NCBI GenBank assembly: GCA_001821015.1
Contig: MHRQ01000013.1
Coordinates: 22,560 to 33,447 of the forward strand
Length of the DNA: 10,888 bases
Source: Candidatus Taylorbacteria bacterium RIFCSPHIGHO2_02_FULL_46_13
GTDB lineage: Bacteria; Patescibacteriota; Minisyncoccia; Phycocordibacterales; DSPV01
Direction: 5' to 3'
This document shows, piece after piece, positions 1 to 5,455 of this stretch; the first letter of the stretch is position 1; each line of letters starts with the position of its first letter. The position numbers and the translations under genes are program-made. The notes below the pieces were generated by a model, which searched no databases, was not told the DNA's origin, and saw only the letters and a program-made list of their open reading frames with translations.

Positions 1-600
1 CCCGACCTTGCAACGTTTACCTTTACTGTGCAGGAGGAGACTTTGGTGGTGTCTGATGCTCAGAATAAAGTCAATACACAAGTAGCCGATATCCTTTCGT
101 TTTTGAAGAAGAACGGTGTTGCGGAGAAAGATATAAGAACCCTTGGATATAATATTTACCCACGCTATGAATATAGCTCTGCGATTTATCCAGGCTATCC
201 ACAAGGCAAACAGACACTCGCTGGATATGTAGTCAGTCAAAATGTTGAAGTTAAAGTAAGGAAACTTACTGATGCAGGCACCATTGTCGGATCGATGGGA
301 GAATTGGGTGCTACGGATGTCAGTGGCCTGCAGTTTACGGTAGATAAAGAAGACGCAGTCTTGCGCGAAGCACGACAGAAAGCTATCGAAGATGCCCAGA
401 CCAAAGCTACACAACTTGCCAAAGACTTGGGAGTAAAACTTGTGCGTATCGTCAATTTCTCAGAGTCAGGAAACTACCCTTATCCGGTCTACTATGCCAA
501 AGGCATGGGAGCTATGAGTGCTGATTCTGCTCCCGCACAACTTCCGTCGGGCGAGAACCAATTCATCTCAAATGTCTCTATTACTTACGAAATTAGGTAA
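1..600 (+). CDS. SIMPL domain (DUF541) protein, 5' truncated by the window edge
   Basis: The frame is open from base 1, so the gene begins before the window. The first codons read PDLATFTFTVQEETLVV, the beta strand that usually opens the SIMPL/DUF541 domain. The visible 199 residues hold the family hallmarks: an early repeat of valine-rich strands, a helix with AQNKVNTQVADILSFLKKNGV, the segment DIRTLGYNIYPRYEY, and near the C-terminus the AREKA-like helix LREARQKAIEDAQTKATQLAKDLGV. The C-terminus ends ISNVSITYEIR, the usual last strand. SIMPL proteins (BP26/YggE-like) are mostly periplasmic or surface-anchored with poorly defined function; the signal peptide or anchor would lie upstream of the window. 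An internal GTG at 28 is not the true start. Family assignment is from motif memory and is fairly secure. Confidence 0.85.
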   Translation, partial: PDLATFTFTVQEETLVVSDAQNKVNTQVADILSFLKKNGVAEKDIRTLGYNIYPRYEYSSAIYPGYPQGKQTLAGYVVSQNVEVKVRKLTDAGTIVGSMGELGATDVSGLQFTVDKEDAVLREARQKAIEDAQTKATQLAKDLGVKLVRIVNFSESGNYPYPVYYAKGMGAMSADSAPAQLPSGENQFISNVSITYEIR

Positions 601-617
601 CGTACGAGATTAGGTAA
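587..617 (+). repeat. Imperfect tandem duplication across the SIMPL stop codon
   Basis: ACGAAATTAGGTAA (587-600), which contains the stop codon, is repeated as ACGAGATTAGGTAA (604-617) with a 17-base period and one mismatch. It looks like a small tandem duplication and leaves the reading frame unchanged because the first copy already ends in TAA. Confidence 0.6.
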
Positions 618-647
618 TCCACATCTAGAGCTTGCGAGGGCGCTACC

Positions 648-674
648 AGAACGCTACCATTACGGTAGCGTTCT
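648..674 (+). other. Perfect 11-bp hairpin downstream of the SIMPL gene
   Basis: AGAACGCTACC (648-658) pairs with GGTAGCGTTCT (664-674) around a 5-base loop. The tract after it (TCGCTCTTTGTG) is only partly T-rich, so this is at best a weak terminator or an mRNA 3'-end stabiliser. Part of the left arm (CGCTACC) is also present as a direct copy at 641-647. Confidence 0.6.
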
Positions 675-716
675 TCGCTCTTTGTGTGCCCTGGTGGCAT
701 TCCTTCTTCTTGAAGG

Positions 717-749
717 ACCCTCTGTTTGCGGACGGAGGGTTTTTCTTTT
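717..749 (+). terminator. Rho-independent terminator closing the SIMPL transcript
   Basis: ACCCTCTGT (717-725) pairs with ACGGAGGGT (732-740), with one G-U pair and a 6-base loop, and is followed by TTTTCTTTT. It separates the SIMPL gene from the secE promoter. Confidence 0.85.
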
Positions 750-754
750 CCAGA

Positions 755-783
755 TTGACTTTTCTGGCACGAAGGAATAGTAT
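755..783 (+). promoter_or_regulatory. Sigma70-type promoter for secE-nusG-rplK
   Basis: TTGACT (755-760), a 17-base spacer and TAGTAT (778-783) lie directly after the upstream terminator. The predicted start is near 790, giving a leader of about 107 bases before secE that includes a 7-base tandem repeat. A TATATT at 781-786 gives a poorer 20-base spacing. Confidence 0.6.
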
Positions 784-872
784 ATTGGAATCAGCCCACG
801 GGGGCGGTTTTATTTAATAGGATAGAGGGTGGAGAGGACAGGATTATAGATGGAGACAGAAAATACATATAA

Positions 873-894
873 CCTAAACCCTAAACCCTAAACC
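873..894 (+). repeat. Three CCCTAAA heptamers next to the secE start codon
   Basis: The stretch reads as consecutive CCTAAA/CCCTAAA/CCCTAAA units plus CC, ending two bases before the secE ATG. It takes the place where a Shine-Dalgarno sequence would be and contains none. The unit equals the plant-type telomere heptamer, almost certainly by coincidence. An in-frame TAA formed by the repeat (882-884) blocks any longer secE start. Confidence 0.85.
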
Positions 895-896
895 TT

Positions 897-1076
897 ATGC
901 GAATCACCGAATATCTAAGAGAGACAAGAGCAGAGATGAAACACGTCAATTGGCCGACGCGCAAGCAGGCCATTGCTTTTACCGTGGCTGTAATCGGCAT
1001 TTCAATCGCCTTTTCCCTCTTTCTGGGTCTTTTTGATTACCTTTTTTCCAAAGGACTTGCGTTGCTCATTTCATAA
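897..1076 (+). CDS. secE: Preprotein translocase subunit SecE
   Basis: A 59-residue single-span protein, typical of bacterial SecE. SecE clamps SecY in the Sec translocon of the inner membrane. An amphipathic helix (YLRETRAEMKHVNWPTRKQA, about residues 6-25) carries the conserved V-x-WP-T/S-R/K signature. A single membrane segment follows (about 28-49, AFTVAVIGISIAFSLFLGLF), then a short tail. The start is ATG 897, because an in-frame stop at 882-884 excludes anything earlier. No Shine-Dalgarno sequence is present, only the CCCTAAA repeat. The stop at 1074-1076 is one base before the nusG ATG, so the two are probably translationally coupled. The secE-nusG-rplK order is the standard bacterial one and supports the call. 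Confidence 0.95.
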   Translation: MRITEYLRETRAEMKHVNWPTRKQAIAFTVAVIGISIAFSLFLGLFDYLFSKGLALLIS

Positions 1077-1077
1077 A

Positions 1078-1623
1078 ATGTCAAAACAAAAACTTGAACA
1101 AGAGAGGAATTGGTACGCGATACACACCTACGCGGGGTATGAAAATGCGGTTGCGCGTAACCTTCGCCAGCGTATTGAAAGTCTTGGCATGGAGGGAAAG
1201 ATTTTTAATGTCGTAGTGCCCACAGAAAAGAAAATTAAGGTGAAGGGCAACAAGCGCGTTGAAGATCAAGAAAAAGTTTATCCCGGATATATTTTGGTGG
1301 ATATGATTGTTACGGATGATTCGTGGTATGTGGTGCGCAATACGCCGCGCGTTACCGGCTTTGTCGGTTCTGGAATTTATCCGGTGCCGCTCAACAAAAC
1401 TGAAGTTGAAGATTTGTTCAAACGAATGAGTTCTGATACGGTCAGACATAACATTGATCTTTCAGTGGATGATGCGGTTACCATCGCGGACGGGCCGTTT
1501 AAGGATTTTGAAGGGAAGGTCGGAGAGGTTGATGAAGAACGAGGTAAGGTTAAAGTCCTGGTTTCTATGTTCGGACGTGAGACTCCCGTTGAGCTAGACT
1601 ACTTACAAGTCAAAAAGATTTAA
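1078..1623 (+). CDS. nusG: Transcription termination/antitermination factor NusG
   Basis: 181 residues, the normal bacterial length. The N-terminal NGN domain runs from NWYAIHTYAGYENAVARNL (about 11-29) through KVYPGYILVDM (66-76) and TPRVTGFVG (89-97). The C-terminal KOW domain (about 130-181) contains GPFKDFEGKVGEVDEERGKVKVLV. NusG binds the RNA polymerase clamp by the NGN domain and Rho or ribosomal protein S10 by the KOW domain. ATG 1078 is preferred to an in-frame ATG at 1033: the extra 15 residues would lie inside secE and do not belong to the fold, and MSKQKLEQERNWYAIHTY is a standard N-terminus. It starts one base after the secE stop, has no SD, and is followed by rplK after 9 bases. 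Confidence 0.97.
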   Translation: MSKQKLEQERNWYAIHTYAGYENAVARNLRQRIESLGMEGKIFNVVVPTEKKIKVKGNKRVEDQEKVYPGYILVDMIVTDDSWYVVRNTPRVTGFVGSGIYPVPLNKTEVEDLFKRMSSDTVRHNIDLSVDDAVTIADGPFKDFEGKVGEVDEERGKVKVLVSMFGRETPVELDYLQVKKI

Positions 1624-1632
1624 TACAATACT

Positions 1633-2055
1633 ATGGCAAAAAAAATTGCACGCACATTAAAGATAACGGTTGAAGGGGGGAAAGCCACCCCGGCGCCTCC
1701 GATTGGCCCGGTCCTTGGGCAGGCAAAGGTAAATATCGGAGAATTTGTGACCCGTTTTAACGAGGGGACGAAAGAAATGCGTGGAGAATTGGTCCCGGTT
1801 GAGATTACGGTTTTTGAAGATCGAACCTTTAGTCTTGCATTTAAAACTCCTCCTGCAACCCATCTCATTCTTAAAGCTGCTGGTGTGGAAAAAGGTGCAG
1901 GGAAGAGCCGTGAGAGCAAAGCTGGTTCAATAACCAAAGCGCAACTTAAAACGATTGCCGAGAAAAAATTGAAAGACCTCAATGCCAACGATGTAGAAGC
2001 GGCAATGAAAATCGTTGAAGGTTCAGCGCGTTCAATGGGGGTAGATGTAAAATAG
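1633..2055 (+). CDS. rplK: 50S ribosomal protein L11
   Basis: 140 residues, full length. The N-terminal domain has the TPAPPIGPVLGQAKVNI signature (about 20-36), and the C-terminal 23S rRNA-binding domain has PPATHLILKAAGVEKGAGKS (about 73-92) and ends in EGSARSMGVDVK. L11 forms the GTPase-associated stalk base with 23S rRNA and is needed for factor-dependent GTP hydrolysis and stringent-response signalling. It follows nusG by 9 bases without an SD. The usual next gene, rplA, is absent: a terminator lies 32 bases downstream and the following region is non-coding, so this is the last gene of the operon. Confidence 0.97.
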   Translation: MAKKIARTLKITVEGGKATPAPPIGPVLGQAKVNIGEFVTRFNEGTKEMRGELVPVEITVFEDRTFSLAFKTPPATHLILKAAGVEKGAGKSRESKAGSITKAQLKTIAEKKLKDLNANDVEAAMKIVEGSARSMGVDVK

Positions 2056-2086
2056 TCGCTCGGAATCAATTTTCAAGAACACGGAT

Positions 2087-2109
2087 AAACCCCGCCAGCG
2101 CGGGGTTTT
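2087..2109 (+). terminator. Rho-independent terminator after rplK
   Basis: AAACCCCGC (2087-2095) pairs with GCGGGGTTT (2100-2108) across a 4-base loop. The stem is 9 bp and GC-rich, and its 3' strand ends in a short T run (TTTT). It ends the secE-nusG-rplK operon before rplA would be expected. Confidence 0.85.
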
Positions 2110-2220
2110 CCTATGCTCTCCCTTGCACCATTTTCATTAAAAATGTCTGTGAATTTTTGTTCCACTCTGCACCATAGGCTACCAGAGAGGTACTGCTCGG
2201 TTCTGTAAAATTGGTGTTAG

Positions 2221-2287
2221 GGCGAGGCTCGCTGCCGTCAAAAGCCACTCGCAGACTCGTGGTCATTGACGGACCAGCCAGCTCGCC
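2221..2287 (+). other. Long rod-like hairpin of unknown function
   Basis: Four stacked helices share one axis: GGCGAG 2221-2226 with CTCGCC 2282-2287, GCTG 2231-2234 with CAGC 2275-2278, CCGTCAA 2235-2241 with TTGACGG 2266-2272, and CCAC 2245-2248 with GTGG 2259-2262. They are separated by small internal loops. No T-tract follows, so it is not an intrinsic terminator. As RNA it would be a stable rod, consistent with a structured RNA or a palindromic repeat. Confidence 0.55.
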
Positions 2288-2436
2288 TGCGCAATGTTCT
2301 TGAAAATTATTCCTCGCTTAGAGTCTATGGGTGCTGGACTGCATTTAGCAATTGTACTAGAGTGAAGATTGATATGAAGAGAAAATTACACGCAAAGGAA
2401 ATACTACTAGTCGAGTTATATAATTTATTCCAATAC

Positions 2437-2478
2437 CACCCTCATTGAACCATTCGTACGAATGGTTCAATGAGGGTG
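2437..2478. repeat. Perfect 42-bp palindrome without a loop
   Basis: Two 21-base arms are exact reverse complements around the centre at 2457/2458. The core CCATTCGTACGAATGG is flanked by CTCATTGAA/TTCAATGAG and CACC/GGTG, and pairing stops abruptly at 2436/2479. The 15-mer ATTCGTACGAATGGT (2452-2466) recurs at 4060-4074 in front of another gene. A perfect symmetric palindrome of this size suggests an operator for a dimeric or multimeric protein, or a mobile palindromic repeat, more than an RNA terminator. Confidence 0.95.
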
Positions 2479-2610
2479 CAAATGGACAAAACCAATAGAA
2501 AATACTACATCTAATTCCACTGCCATGTTGCTAAACAAAAATATAAATACTTGGTCAGGATTCGTGCGGTTCTCCGCCAGCGTCTAATCCCCAAGAGTAC
2601 AACGGTCAAT

Positions 2611-2645
2611 AAAAAACCGCCCCGTGCTCTTGTGGGCGGTTTTTT
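2611..2645. terminator. Strong terminator, possibly bidirectional, before the transporter gene
   Basis: AAAAAACCGCCC (2611-2622) pairs with GGGCGGTTTTTT (2634-2645) across an 11-base loop. The T run serves the + strand and the A run would be the T-tract for the - strand. No minus-strand gene reads towards it, so it most likely ends a + transcript from the preceding non-coding region. Confidence 0.85.
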
Positions 2646-2665
2646 AATCGTGTAATTTTTCTACC

Positions 2666-3307
2666 ATGATTCAACTCTCTGAAGGCTCGTTCAAGAAAAT
2701 AATTATTTGTCTCTCCCTCTACATCACCTCGCTGTTTGCCGCCAACACACTTGGTCTTAAACTCATGCCATTTCTTTTTGGTTCTCATCTATCAGTCGCG
2801 GTATTCTCTTTCCCAGTTGTGTTTATGATGACAGACGTAATTGGTGAAGTATACGGAAAGTCTATTGCAAAACTCTTTGTGCTTGCAGGCCTTGTAAGCA
2901 CCGTTCTGTTCATTCTCTATTCTTTTATCTCCCTGTGGGCTCCGTGGTCTCCCGACGGTCTCTGGGCAAAAGAAGGGTATAACCTGATATTCGGTATCTC
3001 TATGCGCATTGCAGTTGCATCAGTGGTCGCATTCGTCATTGGCGAATATCAAGATGTATTTTCGTTTTTCTTTTTCAGGAAGTTTTGGGGAGATCGTTAC
3101 TTTTGGCTACGGTCCCTCCTTTCTAATGTCTGGTCGCAACTAATTGATACGGTGCTTTTCACACTTATTGCATTTGTTGGTGTGTATTCAACATCTGTAT
3201 TGTTAAGCGTTATTATTACCTGGTGGCTGTACAAAGTTGCTATGGGGCTCGCATACACACCTTTGTCCTATCTGGGCCTCAGACTTTTGAGAGCGAAACA
3301 ATCATGA
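2666..3307 (+). CDS. VUT family / queuosine-precursor-type transporter
   Basis: 213 residues, strongly hydrophobic, with about six membrane segments (roughly 10-30, 42-57, 66-90, 110-127, 155-173, 178-200). Two family signatures of the YhhQ/VUT (QPTR) group are visible: FPVVFMMTDVIGEVYGK (49-65) and SNVWSQLIDTVLFTLIAF (153-170). The family imports preQ0/preQ1-like 7-deazaguanines or queuine in several bacteria; the substrate here is not provable from sequence. The start is ATG 2666, with no SD. A weak -10-like TGTAAT at 2651-2656 would give an almost leaderless mRNA. Its TGA stop overlaps the ATG of the next gene (ATGA, 3304-3307), so the two are coupled and probably co-transcribed. Confidence 0.8.
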   Translation: MIQLSEGSFKKIIICLSLYITSLFAANTLGLKLMPFLFGSHLSVAVFSFPVVFMMTDVIGEVYGKSIAKLFVLAGLVSTVLFILYSFISLWAPWSPDGLWAKEGYNLIFGISMRIAVASVVAFVIGEYQDVFSFFFFRKFWGDRYFWLRSLLSNVWSQLIDTVLFTLIAFVGVYSTSVLLSVIITWWLYKVAMGLAYTPLSYLGLRLLRAKQS

Positions 3308-4011
3308 AAGTAACTGCTCTTACAACCAAAATCTTTAAGGAAGGGGAGGATCTCGTTGGCTTTATCACAATACATCTACGAAAAGTAAAAGAAAACTCAA
3401 TCGTTGTGGTTACTTCAAAAATTGTTGCGCTAGCAGAAAGAAGAACCGCAATTGTTAAAGATGCGCTCACTGAAGAAAAGCTTATCCGCGATGAAAGTGA
3501 ACTAGCGATAAAAACAAAGTATGTCTGGCTTACCGTTAAAGACGGGGCGGTGATGGCCTCTGCAGGAATAGATAAATCAAATGCCAATGGAAAGCTGATT
3601 CTCTTACCGCGCGGTAGCTTTAAGTCAGCACATGTATTACGCAAAGTGCTGATGGCAACATATCACCTTAAGCGATTGGGCGTAGTAATTACTGATAGCC
3701 GAACTGTTCCACTGCGTGCAGGGGTTACTGGTGTTTGCATTGGCTACGCTGGGATAAGGGGTATTAGAGATTATCGAGGTACCCCTGATATCTTTGGTAG
3801 GAAACTTAAGTTTTCTCGCACTAATGTAGTGGACAGTCTCGCCACTGCGGCAGTATTAGTAATGGGCGAGGGCAGAGAACGCTGCCCACTCGCTGTTATT
3901 GAAAATGCGCCGGTTGAATTTTGCGAAAAAGTTCGTAAAAATGAGTTGCGTATCGCCATAGAAGATGACATGTATCGGCCACTTTTCGCCAGACTCTCTC
4001 ATCCAAAATGA
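3304..4011 (+). CDS. CofE-like gamma-glutamate ligase (putative folate or F420-0 ligase)
   Basis: 235 residues from ATG 3304; the frame is open upstream, but that part lies inside the transporter gene. Similarity to F420-0:gamma-glutamyl ligase (CofE/FbiB N-terminal) is seen in order: VVVTSKIVALAERR (34-47), the hallmark SAGIDKSNANGKLILLPRG (86-104), GVVITDSRTVPLRAGVTGVCIGYAG (126-150), DIFGRKLKF (162-170) and DSLATAAVLVMGE (177-189). In this family metals and GTP are bound around the GIDxSN and D-S-x-x-x-x-x-R segments. Patescibacteria carry this family without F420 biosynthesis, and pipelines often name it 'putative folate metabolism gamma-glutamate ligase'. That fits the nearby thyA, folA and glyA, but polyglutamylation of folate is inference. 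It is coupled to the transporter by a 4-base overlap. Only a weak 4-bp hairpin plus T run (4024-4048) lies downstream. Confidence 0.8.
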   Translation: MKVTALTTKIFKEGEDLVGFITIHLRKVKENSIVVVTSKIVALAERRTAIVKDALTEEKLIRDESELAIKTKYVWLTVKDGAVMASAGIDKSNANGKLILLPRGSFKSAHVLRKVLMATYHLKRLGVVITDSRTVPLRAGVTGVCIGYAGIRGIRDYRGTPDIFGRKLKFSRTNVVDSLATAAVLVMGEGRERCPLAVIENAPVEFCEKVRKNELRIAIEDDMYRPLFARLSHPK

Positions 4012-4059
4012 GATCAACGAACTGGGTGCTATTTTTTACCCTTCTTTTTATATTCTCCT

Positions 4060-4089
4060 ATTCGTACGAATGGTACCATAGTGGTACGA
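4060..4089. promoter_or_regulatory. Overlapping palindromes, possible operator
   Basis: ATTCGTACGAAT (4060-4071) and ATGGTACCAT (4070-4079) are each perfect palindromes. TCGTAC (4062-4067) also pairs with GTACGA (4084-4089). The first 15 bases are identical to the core of the 42-bp palindrome at 2437-2478. The block abuts the -35 of the promoter at 4090, a typical operator position. A shared binding protein for both sites is inferred. Confidence 0.45.
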
Positions 4090-4118
4090 TTGTCGCTTTT
4101 CCATTCCTGTATTAAAAT
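4090..4118 (+). promoter_or_regulatory. Promoter for the small unknown gene
   Basis: TTGTCG (4090-4095), a 17-base spacer and TAAAAT (4113-4118). The start would be near 4125, so the AGGAG at 4125-4129 would sit at the very 5' end of the mRNA. The palindromic block 4060-4089 touches the -35. Confidence 0.4.
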
Positions 4119-4138
4119 GAAGAAAGGAGAACATTACT

Positions 4139-4573
4139 ATGAAGAAAATCTACATTGACTGTGCATTGCACGCCTGTAGTTCGGCAGTTCGTGCGTCCTT
4201 TGACGCACGCTGGGATAAGCTTGATAAGTCACTACATCAAGCAGGTTTTGAAATACTCAATTTCAATACCAAAGACCTGCCGTTTAATCCACACAATTCG
4301 GAGATCGGGGATTTTGTGGAAATTTCCGATGCGGTTGTTGCCCTTGATGGATATCCCTCGGTTGGTTTCAGCAAGGCGGTCAAAGAAGCGAGTGAAAGGT
4401 TCTGTAAACCTCGCTTTCTCTTTGCTCTTAGCCAGAACAATGTGATTCTCACGCGACAGCATACGCCTAACTTTGTTGCCCGAGTGCTCTGTCTTACGTA
4501 CGGGTACGCACCGGAAGCCTTACAGTGGTACTGGAGTAACCACCCCAATGTCACCGACCTGGTTATGGTGTGA
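4139..4573 (+). CDS. Unknown protein, weakly like nucleoside 2-deoxyribosyltransferases
   Basis: 144 residues. ATG 4139 is supported by AGGAG at 4125-4129, nine bases upstream, one of the few clear SD sequences in the window. The protein starts with a strand (KKIYIDCAL) and a helix. Its segment GDFVEISDAVVALDGYPSVGFSKAVKEASERFCKPRFLFAL (57-97) recalls the DxxVAxxDG...G...E...A...KP pattern of nucleoside 2-deoxyribosyltransferase-like Rossmann proteins, but I cannot place catalytic residues with confidence. The C-terminal part (100-144, with QWYWSNHPN) is unfamiliar. It is a monocistronic unit with its own promoter, palindromic upstream site and strong terminator, which sets it apart from its neighbours. 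No function is claimed. Confidence 0.7.
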   Translation: MKKIYIDCALHACSSAVRASFDARWDKLDKSLHQAGFEILNFNTKDLPFNPHNSEIGDFVEISDAVVALDGYPSVGFSKAVKEASERFCKPRFLFALSQNNVILTRQHTPNFVARVLCLTYGYAPEALQWYWSNHPNVTDLVMV

Positions 4574-4580
4574 GGATTTC

Positions 4581-4612
4581 AAACGCTGACCCATGGTCAG
4601 CGTTTTCTTTTT
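4581..4612 (+). terminator. Rho-independent terminator after the small unknown gene
   Basis: AAACGCTGACC (4581-4591) pairs perfectly with GGTCAGCGTTT (4595-4605) around a 3-base loop, followed by TCTTTTT. It starts 7 bases after the stop codon. Confidence 0.92.
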
Positions 4613-4637
4613 GCATGAAAAGTACTGTAACCGCAAC

Positions 4638-4667
4638 TTGGCAAATACTTTCCGGTTCTGCTATCCT
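4638..4667 (+). promoter_or_regulatory. Promoter for the nucleotidyltransferase, likely leaderless
   Basis: TTGGCA (4638-4643), an 18-base spacer and TATCCT (4662-4667). The expected start (about 4674-4677) falls at or just before the ATG at 4677, and no SD precedes it, so the mRNA may begin at or within about three bases of its start codon. Confidence 0.4.
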
Positions 4668-4676
4668 GTAGTAATT

Positions 4677-5285
4677 ATGAAAAGCCCACAGACGCCATCG
4701 TATAAAGGAATGTTCGGTGCCGCGTCAAATTTTCAGGATCGTTTGATACCAAACTACCAGCGACTTGGTAAAATCGTCGCGCACTTGCGAGGGTTGGGTC
4801 TAAAGATTGTATTGACCCAAGGAGCATACGACATGGTGCACGTGGGGCATGCTCGCTATTTGGAGGAAGCGAAGCGCCACGGGGATATTCTCATTGTGGG
4901 CGTGGACAGCGATAAAAAAGTGAAAGCTCGCAAAGGCCCAGAGCGCCCCGTTGTACCCGAGGCCGAGCGTCTTGAGATGCTTACGCACTTGCGGCCTGTA
5001 GACCTTGTCGTCTGCAAACCACTTGAAGCTAAGAAGTGGGAGCTTATAAAGATTGTGCGGCCTGACGTTCTAATTGCCACTGGCGATACCTATTCTAAGA
5101 AATCTCTCAAAGAAGTCTCGCGCTACTGCGGCAAGGTGGTTGTGTTGGAGCGGATGGCAACGACGACCACGAGTGCCAAAATCAGACTTTTGCAAATCGG
5201 TACGGCAAAGTATCTAGGCCAAGCTCTTACGCCACGGCTCATCAAAACTATTCAAGATGTAATGGACGAGGTGAAAGGGAAGTAA
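4677..5285 (+). CDS. HxGH cytidylyl/adenylyltransferase (HldE/RfaE C-terminal-like)
   Basis: 202 residues from ATG 4677. The nucleotidyltransferase fold covers about 43-170: VLTQGAYDMVHVGHARYLEEAKRHGD, with the catalytic HVGH at 55-58; then VGVDSDKKVKARKGPERPV (74-92); ERLEMLTHLRPVDLVV (97-112); RPDVLIATGDTYS (128-140); and TTTTSAKI (162-169), the position of the STT/KI nucleotide-binding motif. The nearest family is the ADP-heptose synthase cytidylyl/adenylyltransferase domain and its sugar- or alcohol-phosphate relatives. The partner kinase domain is absent and the substrate cannot be read from sequence. A frame open to 4593 runs back through the upstream terminator and is rejected. The first 40 residues are an extension. 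A 164-bp palindrome starts 5 bases after the stop. Confidence 0.85.
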   Translation: MKSPQTPSYKGMFGAASNFQDRLIPNYQRLGKIVAHLRGLGLKIVLTQGAYDMVHVGHARYLEEAKRHGDILIVGVDSDKKVKARKGPERPVVPEAERLEMLTHLRPVDLVVCKPLEAKKWELIKIVRPDVLIATGDTYSKKSLKEVSRYCGKVVVLERMATTTTSAKIRLLQIGTAKYLGQALTPRLIKTIQDVMDEVKGK

Positions 5286-5290
5286 TATTA

Positions 5291-5454
5291 GAACCTGTCT
5301 TATCAAAAATATCGCTATTACGCCATGAAATCTTCTGCTGCAAAACGCTCACCGCTCGTCAACGATGCCCCACTAGCATCGCTTCCTCTCGTTTCGCATT
5401 TTTCGCAACGAAGATTTCATGGCTCATGTACGCGTTTTTTAATAAGACAGGTTC
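5291..5454. repeat. 164-bp imperfect palindrome (MITE-like or long hairpin)
   Basis: GAACCTGTCTTAT (5291-5303) is an exact inverted copy of 5442-5454. CCATGAAATCTTC (5323-5335) is an exact inverted copy of 5410-5422. The intervals between them are both 19 bases and partly complementary (AAAAA 5305-5309 with TTTTT 5436-5440). The innermost helix CGATGC 5363-5368 with GCATCG 5376-5381 lies on the same axis to within one base. The whole unit is therefore a single palindrome centred near 5372, filling the gap between two genes. No target-site duplication is seen. It could be a MITE, a palindromic repeat, or a transcribed hairpin controlling the deaminase gene. Confidence 0.8.
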
Positions 5455-5455
5455 C

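Larger units (their letters stand above)
2110..2610. other. About 500 bp without a convincing protein gene
   Basis: No frame here shows recognisable protein character. The longest reading frame (2266-2448, + strand) starts inside a hairpin and ends inside a palindrome, and its product matches nothing I know. The stretch contains a 67-base hairpin (2221-2287), a perfect TATAAT (2419-2424), a 42-bp palindrome (2437-2478) and a nested hairpin (2550-2595) just before a strong terminator. It could be a structured RNA locus, a decayed gene or a repeat insertion. No tRNA, tmRNA, RNase P or SRP RNA signature was found. Confidence 0.6.
2431..2645 (+). ncRNA. Possible structured non-coding RNA
   Basis: A consensus -10 (TATAAT, 2419-2424, with no good -35) would start a transcript near 2431. 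The transcript would open with the 42-base palindrome. It would continue into a nested structure at 2550-2595: CTTGG with CCAAG (2550-2554/2591-2595), GGATT with AATCC (2558-2562/2586-2590), and GCGG with CCGC (2566-2569/2574-2577). It would end at the strong terminator at 2611-2645. That terminator needs an upstream transcript, and no protein gene lies between it and rplK's own terminator. The family is unknown and this is an inference from structure only. Confidence 0.3.

Noticed and set aside
632..817. 61-residue + frame after the SIMPL gene
   Set aside because: It runs through a hairpin, a clear terminator and the secE promoter, and its composition does not look like a protein.
873..894. 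Eukaryotic (plant telomere) contamination
   Set aside because: Only three units are present and they lie between a bacterial promoter and secE, so they are part of the bacterial sequence.
2266..2448. 60-residue + frame in the rplK-transporter gap
   Set aside because: It starts inside the 67-base hairpin and stops inside the 42-bp palindrome, has no SD and resembles no known protein.
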